The notes under the pieces were generated by a model. It searched no databases and had not been told where the DNA came from. It was given only the letters and a program-made list of their open reading frames with translations. 64,000 bases of DNA from Oceanobacillus sojae (GTDB lineage Bacteria > Bacillota > Bacilli > Bacillales > Amphibacillaceae): positions 562,063-626,062 of the forward strand of contig NZ_LT727811.1 of NCBI RefSeq assembly GCF_900162665.1, written 5' to 3'. The translations under genes and the position numbers were made by a program. Positions 36,267 to 44,323 of this stretch are shown one piece after another; the stretch's first letter is position 1, and each line of letters starts with the position of its first letter.

Positions 36267-36441
36267 TGGCTATACAATGGAATGGTACTTATTTTATTGC
36301 AGCATCATTGCCAATTTTGGGTGGCAAAAGCTTGTAAATTCACCCTTACTCAAACTATTCAAACCGTTACACTTACGCAATGAGAAGATTTTACACCTTT
36401 CCGCTAAGTAGATAAACTGTATACCTTTAACTACATAAATA

Positions 36442-36472
36442 GGGAGACAAGAATCATAAATTCTTGCCTCCC
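36442..36472. terminator. Terminator after hprK
   Basis: GGGAG-A-CAAGAA and TTCTTG-C-CTCCC form an 11-pair stem with one mismatch. The plus strand has TTTTATT, the minus strand TATTTAT, so termination of hprK (minus) would be moderate. Confidence 0.6.
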
Positions 36473-36493
36473 TTTTATTCTAAAAGAAAACGA

Positions 36494-37414
36494 TTAATCG
36501 TCTCCCTCTTCCCATTGCACGCGCTGCATAAACTCTGCCGAAGCTTTATAGCCCTGCTGCTGCAGGTACCAATTATTTGCAGCTGCTTCTACTAATCCAG
36601 CTACATCCCGCCCTGGCTGAAGCTGGATTTCAATCCTTGGGATTTTCACGCCCATGTACTCCTCATAATCTGTTTTTAATTCCAAATCATTGTTGAGTGC
36701 ATCCTTCTCCCATTTTGTCAGTTCAATATCCAGAGAAATACGTGATTCATCCTGGAATGCTTTTCTGCCGTACATACGGACAACATTTAATAGACCGACG
36801 CTGCGAAGAGCAAGAAATTCCCGGTTAATATCATTATGTGTCCCAAGAATTGTCTGATGGCTCACTTTTTTCAATATAACAATGTCATCGGAAACAAGGC
36901 GATGACCGCGTCCAATTAGGGTATGCGCCAGCTCACTCTTCCCTACACCAGACTCCCCGCGGATCAAAACGCCAATTCCGGAAACATTCAGGCATACACC
37001 ATGAACGGCAATTTCTGTTGCCAGCTGACGCGTTAAATAATTATCTACCTTCGCGATAAAATCAACTGCCGTATCCGCTGTACGCAGAAGAGGAATGTTC
37101 TCCTCCTGACAGAATTTAGTTAAATAAGTAAGTCCCTCCTGGTTTGAGGTAACAATAAAGCACGGTGGATGATAGCTCACCACATGATCTATCCGTTCCT
37201 TGCGTTCTTCAATATTCTGCTGCTTCAAAAAGTTAATTTCTTTTTTCCCTAAAATCTGTACACGTTCCATTGGGAAAAAATCAAAGTAACCGATAAACTC
37301 TAATCCCGGGCGATGTGTCCTGGCTTTTTTAATAGTACGTTCTAATTCGTCTCCTCCAGCCAGCACTTCTAATTGAAATTCTTTTACTAAGTCATTTACA
37401 CTGATAGATTTCAA
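36494..37414 (-). CDS. hprK: HPr kinase/phosphorylase, divergent member
   Basis: A 306-residue protein with the N-terminal HPrK domain and a C-terminal kinase domain. P-loop GESGVGKS at 153-160, His138 and Asp176-177 (HRLVSDD) are kept. The second HPrK signature is changed: where most members read LEIRGLGIINV, this protein reads LALRSVGLLNV (about 201-211), losing the Glu and the Gly. No lgt gene follows, unlike the usual hprK-lgt pair. From memory, Oceanobacillus carries two HPrK genes, so this may be the second. It should phosphorylate HPr Ser46, driving CcpA control, though the changed signature could bias kinase versus phosphorylase activity. The start appears to be TTG 37414 after GAGGAG. 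Confidence 0.85.
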   Translation of the reverse strand: MKSISVNDLVKEFQLEVLAGGDELERTIKKARTHRPGLEFIGYFDFFPMERVQILGKKEINFLKQQNIEERKERIDHVVSYHPPCFIVTSNQEGLTYLTKFCQEENIPLLRTADTAVDFIAKVDNYLTRQLATEIAVHGVCLNVSGIGVLIRGESGVGKSELAHTLIGRGHRLVSDDIVILKKVSHQTILGTHNDINREFLALRSVGLLNVVRMYGRKAFQDESRISLDIELTKWEKDALNNDLELKTDYEEYMGVKIPRIEIQLQPGRDVAGLVEAAANNWYLQQQGYKASAEFMQRVQWEEGDD

Positions 37415-37612
37415 AGCCCCACACTCCTCTGTATCCTGTTCTTTGCCCTATATTATAACGAATTATAGGATAAAGAGACAGGCTGATGTATGAGAAATCG
37501 CTATTTTACGCAATTTGGCATGTCATATTTTAGACACGATAAAAACAGTTTTCTCTTCATCGGTACTCAAGAGTATAAAAGCAGAGCGAAACACGAAACC
37601 TTTTCGTACGTT

Positions 37613-38833
37613 CTATTTAATAATCTGAACCCGCTTAATATAGCGGCCGTCTATTTCTAAAATACGGAAAGTCAGATTGTCGAGTTCCAAAATATCTCCT
37701 TCTATCGGGAAGGTGGTTAAGTTTCTCAATATATAGGCTGCAAGTACATCGTCTTCCTCTGGAATGTCGGTATCAAAGGTATTATTTAACTGATGCAGCG
37801 TAATTTTCCCATCACAAATAATTTCTGTTTCTGTCTGCTTTTCAATTAAAGCGTCCTCTTCTATGTCTGTTTCATCTTCAATCTCTTGCCCGATCATCAC
37901 TTCAATAATATCCTCCTGTGTTACAATACCTTCTGTGCCGCCATATTCATCCAAAACAATGGCCATATGTTTCTTTTCTTCCAGCATTTTATGAAATACC
38001 CATTCAATATTATTAAATTCATACACACGAAGTGGATCCATATCGCTATAATCTGCGAGCGTTTTTTCTTTATCATCGCTCCAGGCAATTAAGTATTTGG
38101 AATGAAAAATTCCGACAATATCATCGACATCCTCCCCAAAAACCGGATATCGTGTAAACGGACTGGAAAGAGCCAATTCCTTGACCTCCTGATAGGTTGC
38201 TTCATGCTCTACACCGACAATTTCGACACGGGGAGTCTTAAGCACATCCTTTACATTCAAATGATAAAAGTCAAATACACCGCGGATTCGGGAGGATTCT
38301 TCTTTTTGAAAAGCTCCCTCAGAATCAGCAATATCCACAATGGCCCGCAGCTCTTCCTTAGAAACGGACTCCGCCTGTATTTCTCCTTTTGATAGTGCGC
38401 TGGTAATAAATCCTGTTAAACCGTTTAATAAAAAGGTGATTGGCTTTAAGAAAAATACAACCGTCCGGATAATCGGATACACCAAGTTTGCAATCCTGTC
38501 CGGAAAGCTGGCAGCTACCGATTTCGGGATAACTTCTGAAAATATAATAATAGTAACTGTAAGAATGGCTGAAGCAATACCTACATTTAATCCATAGTCT
38601 ATCGCCATCATGGTGACCAGAGTTGGAAGCAGGATATTGGCTATGTTGTTCCCAATTAGTATAGCTGTAATAAATTCACTTGGTTTAGAGACAAGACGGA
38701 AAAGCTTTTCTGCTTTTTTATCTCCATCGTTTGCTTTGGCTTGCAGCTTCACCTTATTGGTTGCCGTTAATGCTGTTTCGCTTCCTGAAAAGAAAAAAGA
38801 AACAAATAATAAGAAAATGATCGCAATGATCAC
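37613..38833 (-). CDS. CNNM/CorC family membrane protein (DUF21-CBS-CorC_HlyC)
   Basis: A 406-residue protein: a DUF21 domain with three to four membrane segments (residues 1-180, with FFSGSETALTATNKVKLQAKA), two CBS motifs (about 195-320, HMAIVLDEYGGTEGIVTQEDI in the second) and a CorC_HlyC domain at the C-terminus. Members (B. subtilis YhdP, MpfA and YugS are relatives) are linked to Mg2+ efflux or homeostasis and, in some cases, cobalt; the nucleotide-binding CBS pair should sense ATP. The start is probably GTG 38833, preceded by TAGGAGGAAT. Alone in its transcription unit. Confidence 0.88.
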   Translation of the reverse strand: MIIAIIFLLFVSFFFSGSETALTATNKVKLQAKANDGDKKAEKLFRLVSKPSEFITAILIGNNIANILLPTLVTMMAIDYGLNVGIASAILTVTIIIFSEVIPKSVAASFPDRIANLVYPIIRTVVFFLKPITFLLNGLTGFITSALSKGEIQAESVSKEELRAIVDIADSEGAFQKEESSRIRGVFDFYHLNVKDVLKTPRVEIVGVEHEATYQEVKELALSSPFTRYPVFGEDVDDIVGIFHSKYLIAWSDDKEKTLADYSDMDPLRVYEFNNIEWVFHKMLEEKKHMAIVLDEYGGTEGIVTQEDIIEVMIGQEIEDETDIEEDALIEKQTETEIICDGKITLHQLNNTFDTDIPEEDDVLAAYILRNLTTFPIEGDILELDNLTFRILEIDGRYIKRVQIIK

Positions 38834-38968
38834 GAGTAAATTCCTCCTAATTGAGATAAGATTGTTATTTTGAATGTCATGGTTCTATTACTATGTAAGC
38901 TGGAAAAGACAGCCTTTTCCCATTTGAAAAACTATCTTCCCTTGTATATACGCTATTTAAACAAAAGT

Positions 38969-40138
38969 TTATAACAGGTTCTGAATAAATACACGGATGA
39001 CATCCGCCCCGCCGATAAGTGTTCCTAAGGAGCTGCCAAGGTTGGCAAACACGATAACAAGCAGGATACGTGTTACTTTATTATTCCAAAAACCTTTTAC
39101 AGAATGCACATCATCTGCTAATGAATCAAAATCGCCTACATTTGGCCGTTTAATATAAGCTTGAACGAAGCCTGCAAACCATCCTGCTGCGAGCAGCGGA
39201 TTCAACGAAGTAAAAGGTGCTGCAACAAATGCTGTCAGAGCAGCTAATGGATGTGCCAGTGCAGCAAACGCCCCTATCGCAGAGAGAGAACCATTCCACA
39301 GCACCCAGCTGATGGTTTGCTGCCAGCCTGCGGACGGATTTGTGATAAATGTGTAGGCAATGATTCCAATAATCAATATAGGAATCGCCCATCCAATTAC
39401 TTTTGGCCATTTGGATTTTGGCGGACGCACCCGTAATTTTTCTAAGTCCTGTTCATTCTCAATTTCTTTTGTAATACCTGGAACATGCGCTGCACCAAGA
39501 ATAGCTACAACCTTCTTACCGGGAGCTTCTTTAATTTTTTGCGATAAATACTGGTCCCGTTCATCAATTAATGGTTTCTTTAAATCTGGAAAATGTTCCG
39601 TAAACTCCTGCAGCATCGCATTAATTGTATCCTGCTGCTTCATCTTCTCTAATTCTTCTTCAGAAATTTCCTCTCTGCTGAAAATACTCCCAAATACCTG
39701 CATTAACAGCATTGCCTTCCCTTTAAAGCTGATATTCCCCCAAATTCTTGAGAATGTAATTTGGATATCCCGATCAGCTAATACAAGCTCTGCCCCCGTG
39801 TCTTCCGCAGATTCTATACCTTGTATCATTTCTTCTCCCGGACGAATGCCGAATTGCTTAGCCATCCGTTTCTGAAAGGAGGAAACAGCTAAGTTCATTA
39901 ATAGCATTACAGCTTTTTTATCACGGATGACTTGAAAGATATCTGTATTTTTCCATTTATTATTATCCTTCACAGATTGAAAACGCTGTGCATCCAGCTC
40001 GATACATACAGAATCCGGATGCTCTCTTTCAATGACTTCCTTGACCTGTTCAGCACTATTCTTTGAAACATGGGCTGTCCCAATTAAAATATATTCTTTC
40101 CCATTTAAATGGATCCTTGTGATGTTCTCCTCACTCAT
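38969..40138 (-). CDS. TraB-family membrane protein
   Basis: A 389-residue protein. The N-terminal half is a TraB domain, with LIGTAHVSKNSAEQVKEVIEREHPDSVCIELDAQRF near residue 18 and LGAAHVPGI near 217, which together hold the conserved Glu/His pairs of the family. The C-terminal half has three to four membrane segments (about 245-265, 280-330 and 360-385). TraB relatives include the enterococcal pheromone shut-down protein and eukaryotic TIKI-type metalloproteases; in bacilli the function is not established. A peptide-degrading membrane protease is plausible but unproven. Confidence 0.82.
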   Translation of the reverse strand: MSEENITRIHLNGKEYILIGTAHVSKNSAEQVKEVIEREHPDSVCIELDAQRFQSVKDNNKWKNTDIFQVIRDKKAVMLLMNLAVSSFQKRMAKQFGIRPGEEMIQGIESAEDTGAELVLADRDIQITFSRIWGNISFKGKAMLLMQVFGSIFSREEISEEELEKMKQQDTINAMLQEFTEHFPDLKKPLIDERDQYLSQKIKEAPGKKVVAILGAAHVPGITKEIENEQDLEKLRVRPPKSKWPKVIGWAIPILIIGIIAYTFITNPSAGWQQTISWVLWNGSLSAIGAFAALAHPLAALTAFVAAPFTSLNPLLAAGWFAGFVQAYIKRPNVGDFDSLADDVHSVKGFWNNKVTRILLVIVFANLGSSLGTLIGGADVIRVFIQNLL

Positions 40139-40196
40139 GTACCATCCTTCTTCCTGCTATGATAAAATCCAAAGCATTGTTTCCTTTTTAAAAGGA

Positions 40197-40257
40197 TGTT
40201 CAAAAAGTCCAATAAAAATGACACGATGAATTTCTGCGTTGACTAACTTTTTGAACA
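40197..40257. repeat. TGTTCAAAAAG inverted-repeat element (copy 2)
   Basis: TGTTCAAAAAGT and ACTTTTTGAACA are exact inverted repeats 12 bases long, 61 bases end to end. The element lies between divergent genes, so it is not a gene-end terminator. Confidence 0.65.
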
Positions 40258-40370
40258 CACATTTTAAGTTTGTATAACCTATTGTAATACATTTTCAACA
40301 AATAATTAAACAACAGCTCACAAATAACGTATGATATAGGAAGTAAGATAATAAAATGATTACAAGTGCA

Positions 40371-40428
40371 TGTTCAAAAAGCTGTTAAATAGAGTCTTAC
40401 AGGTTAATATGAAATGCCTTTTTGAACA
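40371..40428. repeat. TGTTCAAAAAG inverted-repeat element (copy 3)
   Basis: TGTTCAAAAAG and CTTTTTGAACA enclose 36 bases, 58 end to end, about 35 bases in front of the GNAT start. It lies 113 bases from copy 2 in the same intergenic region. The internal sequence is unlike copies 1 and 2. Confidence 0.65.
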
Positions 40429-40463
40429 TCCTCTAAAAAAGACACAAATATGGGGGATTACCT

Positions 40464-41006
40464 ATGTTTCACTATCAATTAAATGAAGATCTGGTGCTGC
40501 GGCAGCTGCAAATGCCGGATGCGAATGCCTTGTTTAGAACGGTAGAAAAGTCCAGAGGTGAACTCCGTGAATGGCTTCCCTGGATTGAAGCGACAAAAAA
40601 GCCGGCAGACTGCTTGGCCTTTATCGATCTATGCCTTCAGGGTGCCCAGCGCAGACAGTCGCTTAATCTCGGTATTTTTTATCAGGATAGGCTTATTGGT
40701 TGTGTAAATTATAATATGATTGATTGGCAAAATGGCAGCACCTCCATTGGCTACTGGTTAGATCCAGGCTATCAGGGGAAAGGAATTATGACATCAACTG
40801 TCCAGGTGATGATTGATTATGCCTTTTATACATTACAGCTAAACCGGATTGAAATCCGTGCATCAACACATAATAAAAAAAGCAGAGCCATTCCAGAACG
40901 GCTCCGTTTTCAAAAAGAGGGCATTATCCGGCAGGGTGAATGGCTATACGACCATTATGAAGATTTAGTTGTTTATGGTCTTTTGGCAAGGGACTGGACA
41001 CATTAG
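40464..41006 (+). CDS. GNAT family acetyltransferase (RimJ/RimL-like)
   Basis: A 180-residue GNAT protein. It has the RimL-type layout (LVLRQLQMPDANALFRTVEKSRGELREWLPW at the N-terminus), the acetyl-CoA motif with GYWLDPGYQGKGIMT near residue 95, and a C-terminal RLRFQKEGIIRQGEWLYDHYEDLVVYGLL. It closely resembles B. subtilis YdaF. It probably acetylates a protein N-terminus or an amine; substrate unknown. GGGGGATTACCT precedes the ATG. Confidence 0.88.
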   Translation: MFHYQLNEDLVLRQLQMPDANALFRTVEKSRGELREWLPWIEATKKPADCLAFIDLCLQGAQRRQSLNLGIFYQDRLIGCVNYNMIDWQNGSTSIGYWLDPGYQGKGIMTSTVQVMIDYAFYTLQLNRIEIRASTHNKKSRAIPERLRFQKEGIIRQGEWLYDHYEDLVVYGLLARDWTH

Positions 41007-41039
41007 TGATTTTATCATCCAATAATTTCCGACACTGCT

Positions 41040-41363
41040 TTATTTCTGCGTTTCTCTCATTTTCACTTCAATAATTTCTTTCGTACTGGATTTAAAATAA
41101 ATATCAATAATCACACCAAACTCTTTCTCTTTGCCAACCAGCCATAGCTTAAATGTTTCAACTGTTTGTTCTCCTTCGGTTTGTCTGCCTACATGCAAAT
41201 AATCTACAATTTTATCTTGAGGATATTTCGCCTTGACTTCTTTCATGGCAACCTGCCCCCATTCTGCATATTCCGGCTCCTCCGCATTCACCCAGGTTCC
41301 AATTAACAACGGAATGATAATAATACCGGCAAAAATAAGCGCTCGATACATTCGGTTCATCAT
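41040..41363 (-). CDS. Secreted small protein, DUF3889-like
   Basis: A 107-residue protein with an N-terminal signal peptide (MMNRMYRALIFAGIIIIPLLIGTWVNA, cleavage after NA) and a short mature domain with EWGQVAMKEVKAKYPQDKIVDYLHVGR, then FKLWLVGKEKEFGVIIDIYF and a charged tail. This matches the DUF3889 pattern in bacilli. Function unknown; probably wall- or membrane-proximal. AGGAGGTGGC precedes ATG ATG. Confidence 0.68.
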   Translation of the reverse strand: MMNRMYRALIFAGIIIIPLLIGTWVNAEEPEYAEWGQVAMKEVKAKYPQDKIVDYLHVGRQTEGEQTVETFKLWLVGKEKEFGVIIDIYFKSSTKEIIEVKMRETQK

Positions 41364-41500
41364 GCCACCTCCTAATTAAACTTAGCTTTTGTTGTTTTTA
41401 TGTTTTTATGCTAATCAGATGCACGTATTTATTTCCCGGGAAATGGGCGTAAAATAAGAAAAACCAAGAAAATCACTTGGTCTTTAAAATACTGGTGTTC

Positions 41501-41640
41501 TAGCCAAGGAGATGTCCGCTGTGGGAATGCGCAGTGGGAAGACCCCGCAGAAAAAAAGTGCTCTTCTTTTTTTCGAGGAGGCTGAGCTCAAGCCCACGGA
41601 AAGCGTAGTGTATTTCTGCAGCGGCTGACTTCAGCATTTT
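41501..41640. repeat. GC-richer structured intergenic repeat
   Basis: About 140 bases with segments typical of a repeat seen in many Bacillaceae intergenic regions: GTCCGCTGTGGGAATGCGCA, GTGGGAAGACCCCGCAG, CGAGGAGGCTGAGCTCAAGC, CCACGGAAAGCG and GCAGCGGCTGAC. A central hairpin GAAAAAAAG/CTTTTTTTC lies in it, and the outer CCGCTG/CAGCGG arms pair. It has no coding potential. A weak terminator (ACCAAG/CTTGGT, 41463-41481, T run on the minus strand) lies just to its left. Confidence 0.6.
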
Positions 41641-41667
41641 TATATACTTTCTTATCTTTGAACAAAA

Positions 41668-41693
41668 ACAGGCTGTGCTTTACCACAGCCTGT
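41668..41693 (-). terminator. Terminator of the ABC exporter gene
   Basis: ACAGGCTGTG and CACAGCCTGT form a perfect ten-pair stem with a six-base loop, followed on the minus strand by TTTTTG. It lies five bases after the gene stop. Confidence 0.88.
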
Positions 41694-41698
41694 CTCAA

Positions 41699-43414
41699 TT
41701 ATTTCATCTGCACTCCATGCAGGTGAGCAAAGATACCTTTTTTTTGTAAGAGTTCCTCATGTGTTCCTTCTTCTTCAATACCTTTTTTCGTCACAACCAT
41801 AATGCGATCTGCCTCTTTAATTGTAGCAAGACGATGCGCGATAACAATTGTCGTGCGGTTGGCTGCAAGCTCATTCAATGCTTTCTGGATAATCATCTCT
41901 GTTTCTGTATCCAGTGCAGAGGTTGCTTCATCCAAAATAAGGATTGGCGGATTTTTTAAAAACATACGTGCAATCGCTATGCGCTGTTTTTGACCTCCTG
42001 ACAACTTTAATCCTCTCTCCCCGACCTGTGTTTCATAACCATCCGGAAGTTCATTGATGAAGTCTTCCATATGAGCTCGTTTGGCAGCAAGCTCTATTTC
42101 TTCATTGGTTGCTTCTAAATTGCCATAAGCAATATTCTCACGCAGCGTTCCGGTAAATAGAAATACATCCTGCTGAACAACGCCTATATTACTGCGGAGG
42201 GATTCCTTTGTCATATCACGGATATCCATTCCATCAATCGTAATCGATCCCTCGTTCACATCATAAAATCTCGGGATTAACGCTGAGATAGTGGTTTTCC
42301 CTGCACCAGACGGCCCGACAAAAGCAATTGTTTCTCCTGGATTAATATGAAAGCTGATATCATTTAGAACAGGCTTTTTCGTTTTATCGTAACTGAAGCC
42401 AACTTGGTTAAATCGGATATCTCCTTTTAAACCGCTGACTACTTCAGCATCCTGCTTATCCTCCACGTCGGGATTCACGGCCATCATATCTGAAAAACGT
42501 TTGAAGCCTGCCATTCCTTTTGGATACAGCTCTAAGAGTGCTGTAATTTTATTGATCGGTGTTGTTAATACATTTACAAACAAGATGAAGCTGACTAATT
42601 CTCCATAGCTGAGACGGTCTGTATAGGTGAACCAGGCACCTACCACAAGTACAAGCAGTGTCATTAAACGCATAAGCAGAAAAATATTCGAATGAACAAT
42701 TCCCATTATTTTATACGCTCCTACCTTCACCAGGCGAAACTTTTCATTATTCTCCTGGAAGCGTTCCTTCTCAAATTCTTCATTTGTAAAGGATTGTACG
42801 ACACGTACACCTGAAACAGCATCTTCTATCCTCGCGTTAACGCCTGCAATATTCGCATACATTTTCCTCCATGCCTTATTCATGCGAATGTTTCCAAACG
42901 TAATAAGGAAAATCAAGAGAGGTACGGTAATAAGAACAATAAGTGCTAAAACTGGATTAATGGTGAACATAATAAAGAATGCACCCATAAATGTCATAAT
43001 TGAGATAAAGAAATCCTCCGGACCATGATGGGCAAGCTCCCCTAAATCGAATAAATCATTGGTAATACGGCTCATAATATGACCTGTTTTCGTATTATCA
43101 AAGAAACGAAAAGATTGTCTCTGTACTTGATAGAATAAATCCCGGCGCATGTCTGTTTCTATATTAATACCGAGCTTATGCCCTAAATAGGAAACGACAT
43201 ATTGCAAGTAAGTACTGATAATATAAATAATCAGCAGCAATACAGAGGTGACAACAATAGCATTCCAGTCCTGACCAGGCAACAGCTGATCGATAAACCA
43301 CTGAACAGCTACCGGAAATGCCAATTCAAGCAGCGCTACAACTACTGCAGCAGAAAAATCTATAATAAATAACCGCTTATGTGGTTTATAGTATGAAAAA
43401 AATTGACGCAGCAT
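41699..43414 (-). CDS. ABC exporter, MsbA/BmrA-like half-transporter
   Basis: A 571-residue fused transporter. Six membrane helices in residues 15-305 (ABC transporter type 1 fold), then an ATPase domain with Walker A GPSGAGKTTIS, Q-loop VQQDVFLF, signature LSGGQKQRIAIARMF, Walker B ILILDEATSALD and switch His IAHRL. It probably works as a homodimer, or with a partner elsewhere, and exports lipids, drugs or peptides. Related to B. subtilis YknU/YfiB/BmrA-type exporters; substrate unassigned. Confidence 0.92.
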   Translation of the reverse strand: MLRQFFSYYKPHKRLFIIDFSAAVVVALLELAFPVAVQWFIDQLLPGQDWNAIVVTSVLLLIIYIISTYLQYVVSYLGHKLGINIETDMRRDLFYQVQRQSFRFFDNTKTGHIMSRITNDLFDLGELAHHGPEDFFISIMTFMGAFFIMFTINPVLALIVLITVPLLIFLITFGNIRMNKAWRKMYANIAGVNARIEDAVSGVRVVQSFTNEEFEKERFQENNEKFRLVKVGAYKIMGIVHSNIFLLMRLMTLLVLVVGAWFTYTDRLSYGELVSFILFVNVLTTPINKITALLELYPKGMAGFKRFSDMMAVNPDVEDKQDAEVVSGLKGDIRFNQVGFSYDKTKKPVLNDISFHINPGETIAFVGPSGAGKTTISALIPRFYDVNEGSITIDGMDIRDMTKESLRSNIGVVQQDVFLFTGTLRENIAYGNLEATNEEIELAAKRAHMEDFINELPDGYETQVGERGLKLSGGQKQRIAIARMFLKNPPILILDEATSALDTETEMIIQKALNELAANRTTIVIAHRLATIKEADRIMVVTKKGIEEEGTHEELLQKKGIFAHLHGVQMK

Positions 43415-43688
43415 CCCTATCTCCCTTTCTTTTGTTTTTTATAATGGTAAAGCACATATTAATGAATTATATATTTAATCTCTTATGAAAACAATAACTT
43501 CACTTCGGATTCCAATAAAAAGCGCAAGTCACATCCAATTTAAAAATGCAGAGACTTGAAATCTTCATCTGCAACTGTATTTAGCTTCCTCTGAACAAAA
43601 ATAAATTTCCGTTAAAATAATACTTTTCCAATGTACTGAGAAAGTTTGTCCCAGTCCGCGCATACCATTAAAAAAGGAGGCGTTTCAC

Positions 43689-44060
43689 GTGAAACCATTG
43701 AAGCTTATTTGCTATCTGGTGGGATTTGTTTTTCTTGTTTCCGGACTGATGAAATTTATAGACCTGTCGATGGTCAGCAGTTTTGAACAGATGGGGGTGC
43801 CTTTATCTAATTATGTTTATTTTTTTGTAGCTCTTTTCGAAGTAATGGCGGGGATGCTATTAATCGGCAGAATATTTATCCACATATCCATTATTCCGCT
43901 TGTTTTTATTATGCTCGGCGCACTCTTTTTCACAAAGCTGCCTGTCCTGACGGGCGATGGAGTATTTGCATTTCTCTTCGTATCTCGATTAGATATTACG
44001 TTACTTATACTGCTCATCTACCTTTGGACACAACGCAAGGAAAAAGAAGCCTTTACTTAA
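43689..44060 (+). CDS. DoxX-like small membrane protein
   Basis: A 123-residue protein from GTG 43689, preceded by AAAGGAGG. Four membrane helices and the DoxX-family pattern: GFVFLVSGLMKFIDL, then FVALFEVMAGMLLIGR, and a last helix ending in a KEKEAF tail. Members are related to the DoxX subunit of thiosulfate:quinone oxidoreductase and may be oxidoreductase partners or membrane stabilisers. Function unknown here. Confidence 0.72.
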   Translation: MKPLKLICYLVGFVFLVSGLMKFIDLSMVSSFEQMGVPLSNYVYFFVALFEVMAGMLLIGRIFIHISIIPLVFIMLGALFFTKLPVLTGDGVFAFLFVSRLDITLLILLIYLWTQRKEKEAFT

Positions 44061-44077
44061 CTTTCCCACAGTCAGAT

Positions 44078-44270
44078 TGTGGACAACATCTGAGTAATTC
44101 TAAAAACCTGTATATATCCTATGGACAAACTGACATTATCCACAATTATATCCACATATGCACAAATGTTCGCCGTTATCTTGTATAGGAACATGTTTTC
44201 CACACCAAATATAGAAATAATGTTAATATTTATCCACCGTTTGTGTATAATTCTTTATTTCTGTGGATAA
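44078..44270. other. Cluster of DnaA boxes
   Basis: Within 193 AT-rich bases there are two perfect DnaA boxes, TTATCCACA (44136-44144) and TGTGGATAA (44262-44270). Five more match at eight of nine bases: TGTGGACAA (44078), ATATCCACA (44148), TTTTCCACA (44196), TTATCCACC (44230) and TGTGTATAA (44242). B. subtilis carries several such clusters that titrate DnaA or affect initiation. The wal-purA area is usually close to oriC. It is not oriC itself: no dnaA or dnaN is present. Confidence 0.65.
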
Positions 44271-44285
44271 TTAATGAACACAAAA

Positions 44286-44316
44286 AGAATGGATGATTTC
44301 TCTTTTCATCCATTCT
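44286..44316 (-). terminator. Terminator of htrA
   Basis: AGAATGGATGA and TCATCCATTCT form an 11-pair stem with a nine-base loop, followed on the minus strand by TTTTTG. It lies eight bases after the htrA stop. Confidence 0.88.
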
Positions 44317-44323
44317 TCTCACA

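Noticed and set aside
44078-44270. Plasmid or chromosomal origin oriC
   Set aside because: The DnaA boxes lack an adjacent dnaA, dnaN or rep gene and a clear unwinding element; a non-origin DnaA-box cluster is more likely.
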